64,000 nucleotides of DNA from an uncultured Flavobacteriaceae bacterium (lineage in GTDB: Bacteria; Bacteroidota; Bacteroidia; Flavobacteriales; Flavobacteriaceae): contig CANMLX010000023.1 of NCBI GenBank assembly GCA_947498845.1, positions 1-64,000 on the forward strand, written 5' to 3'. Within the stretch, counting starts at the first letter, position 1. The number at the start of each line of letters is the position of its first letter. The translations under genes were made by a program, and so were the position numbers. The notes under the pieces are model-generated. The model saw nothing but the letters and a program-made list of their open reading frames with translations. It was not told the origin of the DNA and did no database searches. This document shows positions 61,206-64,000 of the stretch, piece by piece.

Positions 61206-64000
61206 ATGAGTTATTTTGAAGAAAAAATTGAGGTTAAAGGCGCAAGAGTCCATAACCTTAAAAATATTGATGTATCCATTCCACGAGAAAAGCTAGTGGT
61301 TATTACTGGTTTATCTGGAAGTGGTAAATCCTCATTAGCCTTCGATACGATTTATGCCGAAGGGCAACGTCGTTATATTGAGACGTTTTCGGCTTATGCG
61401 CGTCAGTTTTTAGGCGGTCTGGAACGACCAGATGTCGATAAAATAGATGGGCTTTCTCCTGTTATTGCCATAGAACAAAAAACGACCAGTAAATCACCAC
61501 GCTCTACTGTTGGTACAATTACTGAAATTTACGATTTTTTACGTCTTTTATTTGCGCGTGCCAGTGATGCTTATAGTTACAATACAGGCGAAAAAATGGT
61601 GAGCTATAGTGACGAGCAAATCAAAGCGCTTATTTTAAAAGATTTTGAAGGGAAACGCATTAATATTTTAGCACCTGTTATACGTTCAAGAAAAGGGCAT
61701 TATCGTGAGTTATTTGAGCAAATTGCCAAACAAGGCTTTGTAAAAGTAAGAACCGATGGCGAAATAAAAGACCTTGTAAAAGGCATGAAATTAGATCGCT
61801 ATAAAACGCATGATATCGAGATCGTTATAGACAGGTTGGTTGTTAACACATCTGTAGATAATGACAAACGTCTTACAGAAAGTATTAACACTGCAATGTA
61901 TCACGGTGAAGATGTTTTAATGGTGATTGATCAGGACACCAATGAAGTGCGTTATTTTAGTAGAAACTTAATGTGTCCCTCTTCTGGAGTTTCTTATCCA
62001 AACCCAGAACCTAATAATTTTTCGTTTAATTCCCCTAAAGGCGCATGTCCCAATTGTAACGGTATAGGAGAATTGTATCAGGTTAATATAAATAAAATTA
62101 TTCCCGACGAATCTTTATCGATTCAAAACGGTGCATTAGCGCCTCATGGTCCAGAAAAAAAGAGTTGGATATTTAAACAATTTGAAACCATAGCTCAGCG
62201 CTACAATTTTAAATTGAGTGATCCTTACAAGGCTATTCCAGAAGAAGCTAAACAAATTATTTTATATGGAGGTAACGAGCAATTTTCAGTTGAAAGCAAA
62301 ACTTTAGGTGTTACCAGAAATTATAAAATTGATTTTGAAGGTGTTGCCAACTTCATAGAAAATCAATACAAAACTGCAGAATCTACATCTTTAAAACGCT
62401 GGGCTAAAGACTATATGGATAAAATTAAATGTCCAGTTTGTGAAGGTTCTCGCTTAAAGAAAGCATCACTATATTTTAAAATAAATTCTAAAAATATAGC
62501 CGAATTGGCTAATACAGATATTGTTGATCTAGCCAATTGGTTTAACAATCTGGACCAATATTTATCTGAAAAACAGTTTAAAATTGCCGAAGAAATTCTA
62601 AAAGAAATTAAAGCTCGCTTACAGTTTTTGTTAGATGTAGGATTAAACTATCTAGCGTTGAACAGAAGTTCTAAATCACTATCTGGAGGTGAAGCACAGC
62701 GTATAAGACTAGCGACACAAATAGGTTCCCAATTGGTTGGTGTTTTATACATTTTGGACGAGCCTAGTATAGGCTTACACCAACGTGATAATGAAAAACT
62801 AATCAATTCTTTAGTATCACTACGCGATATAGGTAACTCTGTTATTGTGGTGGAACATGACAAAGACATGATTGAGCGTGCCGATTATGTTATTGACATT
62901 GGCCCAAAAGCAGGAAAACACGGTGGAAATATTATAAGTACAGGAAATCCTGATGAATTAAAAACTCATAATACACTTACAGCAGATTATTTAAATGGTA
63001 CTAAAACCATTGAAGTTCCTAAAAAGCGACGAAAAGGTAACGGGAACTTTTTAGAACTTAAAGGGTGTACTGGTAACAACTTAAAAAATGTATCTGTAAA
63101 ATTTCCTTTAGGAAAAATGATAGGCGTGACGGGTGTTTCTGGAAGTGGAAAGTCTACATTAATAAACGAAACCCTATACCCTATTTTAAATGCGCATTAT
63201 TTTAATGGTGTAAAAAAGCCAATGCCTTACAAGAGTATTAAAGGGTTAGAACATATTGATAAAGTTATTGATATTAATCAATCTCCCATAGGTCGTACAC
63301 CAAGAAGTAATCCTGCGACTTACACAGGTACGTTTAGTGAAATACGCGCATTATTTGCTAAAATTCCTGAGGCTATGATTCGAGGATATAAAGCAGGACG
63401 ATTTAGCTTTAATGTTTCAGGAGGGCGCTGCGAAACTTGTAAAGGCGGGGGATTAAGAGTGATTGAAATGAATTTTCTGCCAGATGTTTATGTAGAATGT
63501 GAAACCTGCCAAGGCAAACGTTTTAATAGAGAAACACTAGAAATTCGTTATAAAGGAAAAAACATTAGTGATGTGCTTAACATGACTATAAATGAAGCTG
63601 TAGACTTCTTTGAGCATATCCCAAAAATCTATAGAAAGTTAAAAACCATTCAGGATGTTGGCTTAGGCTATATTACACTTGGACAACAAAGCACAACATT
63701 ATCTGGTGGTGAAGCGCAACGTATAAAGTTGGCCACAGAATTAAGTAAACGAGATACAGGTAATACGTTTTACATTCTAGACGAACCTACAACTGGGCTT
63801 CATTTTGAAGATATACGCGTATTAATGTTAGTTTTAAACAAATTAGTCAACAAAGGAAATACCGTTTTAATTATAGAACACAATCTGGACGTTATTAAAA
63901 CTGTAGACCATATTATAGATATTGGGTACGAAGGTGGTAAAGGAGGCGGTCAAGTTATTGCCCAAGGTACTCCAGAGCATATTATAAAAGATAAAAAAAG
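61206..64000 (+). CDS. uvrA: Excinuclease ABC subunit A, cut by window end
   Basis: Damage-recognition ATPase of nucleotide excision repair. ATG at 61206; the frame stays open to the window edge (931 codons) and is nearly complete at [15 protein letters not shown]. Motifs: first Walker [10 protein letters not shown] (35-43), first zinc module C257-P-S-S260...C281-PN-C284, first signature [10 protein letters not shown] (about 490), second Walker [10 protein letters not shown], second zinc module CETCKGGG...CETCQG, and second signature LSGGEAQR. One cysteine of the first zinc module is serine (S260). Confidence 0.96.
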   Translation, partial: MSYFEEKIEVKGARVHNLKNIDVSIPREKLVVITGLSGSGKSSLAFDTIYAEGQRRYIETFSAYARQFLGGLERPDVDKIDGLSPVIAIEQKTTSKSPRSTVGTITEIYDFLRLLFARASDAYSYNTGEKMVSYSDEQIKALILKDFEGKRINILAPVIRSRKGHYRELFEQIAKQGFVKVRTDGEIKDLVKGMKLDRYKTHDIEIVIDRLVVNTSVDNDKRLTESINTAMYHGEDVLMVIDQDTNEVRYFSRNLMCPSSGVSYPNPEPNNFSFNSPKGACPNCNGIGELYQVNINKIIPDESLSIQNGALAPHGPEKKSWIFKQFETIAQRYNFKLSDPYKAIPEEAKQIILYGGNEQFSVESKTLGVTRNYKIDFEGVANFIENQYKTAESTSLKRWAKDYMDKIKCPVCEGSRLKKASLYFKINSKNIAELANTDIVDLANWFNNLDQYLSEKQFKIAEEILKEIKARLQFLLDVGLNYLALNRSSKSLSGGEAQRIRLATQIGSQLVGVLYILDEPSIGLHQRDNEKLINSLVSLRDIGNSVIVVEHDKDMIERADYVIDIGPKAGKHGGNIISTGNPDELKTHNTLTADYLNGTKTIEVPKKRRKGNGNFLELKGCTGNNLKNVSVKFPLGKMIGVTGVSGSGKSTLINETLYPILNAHYFNGVKKPMPYKSIKGLEHIDKVIDINQSPIGRTPRSNPATYTGTFSEIRALFAKIPEAMIRGYKAGRFSFNVSGGRCETCKGGGLRVIEMNFLPDVYVECETCQGKRFNRETLEIRYKGKNISDVLNMTINEAVDFFEHIPKIYRKLKTIQDVGLGYITLGQQSTTLSGGEAQRIKLATELSKRDTGNTFYILDEPTTGLHFEDIRVLMLVLNKLVNKGNTVLIIEHNLDVIKTVDHIIDIGYEGGKGGGQVIAQGTPEHIIKDKK

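Overview
The window looks like chromosomal DNA of a marine-type member of the Flavobacteriaceae (Bacteroidota). The DNA is AT-rich. Promoters carry the Bacteroidota -7 box TAnnTTTG, several start codons are TTG, and there are SusC/BtuB-type TonB receptors, T9SS type B C-terminal sorting domains, surface lipoproteins with an acidic stretch after the lipid cysteine, and many families known mainly from Bacteroidota (DUF5683, DUF6095, DUF6122, DUF2853). There is no prophage, transposase gene, rRNA or CRISPR array. One tRNA gene (Glu) is present.

Layout. 0.2-0.7 kb: tRNA-Glu and rpsT on one minus-strand transcript. 0.9-5.1 kb: M23 peptidase and TonB receptor. 5.4-8.6 kb: cysteine desulfurase, a TSP3-repeat lipoprotein, and a Smr protein with a small membrane protein. 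8.9-16.0 kb: a vitamin B12 uptake locus. It has a DUF71 ATPase, a BtuG-like lipoprotein and BtuB behind a cobalamin riboswitch on the minus strand, and a divergent btuFCD operon on the plus strand. 16.3-21 kb: lipoprotein, DsbA-like protein with a divergent HxlR regulator, YqjF-like protein, a 56-residue membrane protein and a repeat-rich spacer. 21.3-32.5 kb: peroxiredoxin, fumarase, DUF1080 hydrolase, RmuC, a SatD/DUF3307 pair behind a striking operator array, thioesterase, PhyH oxygenase, CvfB, DUF2853 and MenD. 32.7-36.4 kb: a pRiA4b ORF-3 protein, a protein with kinase-like motifs and an ABC exporter. 36.5-44.4 kb: two large T9SS substrates. 44.4-51.7 kb: MurQ, DinB-like protein, Pif1-type helicase and M16 protease. 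51.9-57.5 kb: a co-directional run parA-parB-DUF5683-dapB-lepB-wbqC-DUF6122. 57.7-64 kb: CASTOR/POLLUX-like channel, TerB-like protein, a conserved hypothetical, and uvrA running off the right edge.

How the genes work together. BtuB and BtuG form the outer-membrane cobalamin importer and BtuF/C/D the inner-membrane one; the DUF71 protein probably acts in B12 salvage. Only the outer-membrane half lies behind the riboswitch. The parA-lepB run is a housekeeping block for chromosome segregation, lysine/peptidoglycan synthesis and protein secretion.

Most interesting non-genic content. At least four families of short (about 120-180 bp) inverted-repeat elements sit between genes, some with 8-bp flanking duplications and one nested inside another. 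There are two heptamer microsatellites directly after stop codons. A 28-bp-period ATTCC/GGAAT array precedes satD, whose product shows class III cyclase-like motifs. Two direct repeats 21 bp apart precede the largest gene.
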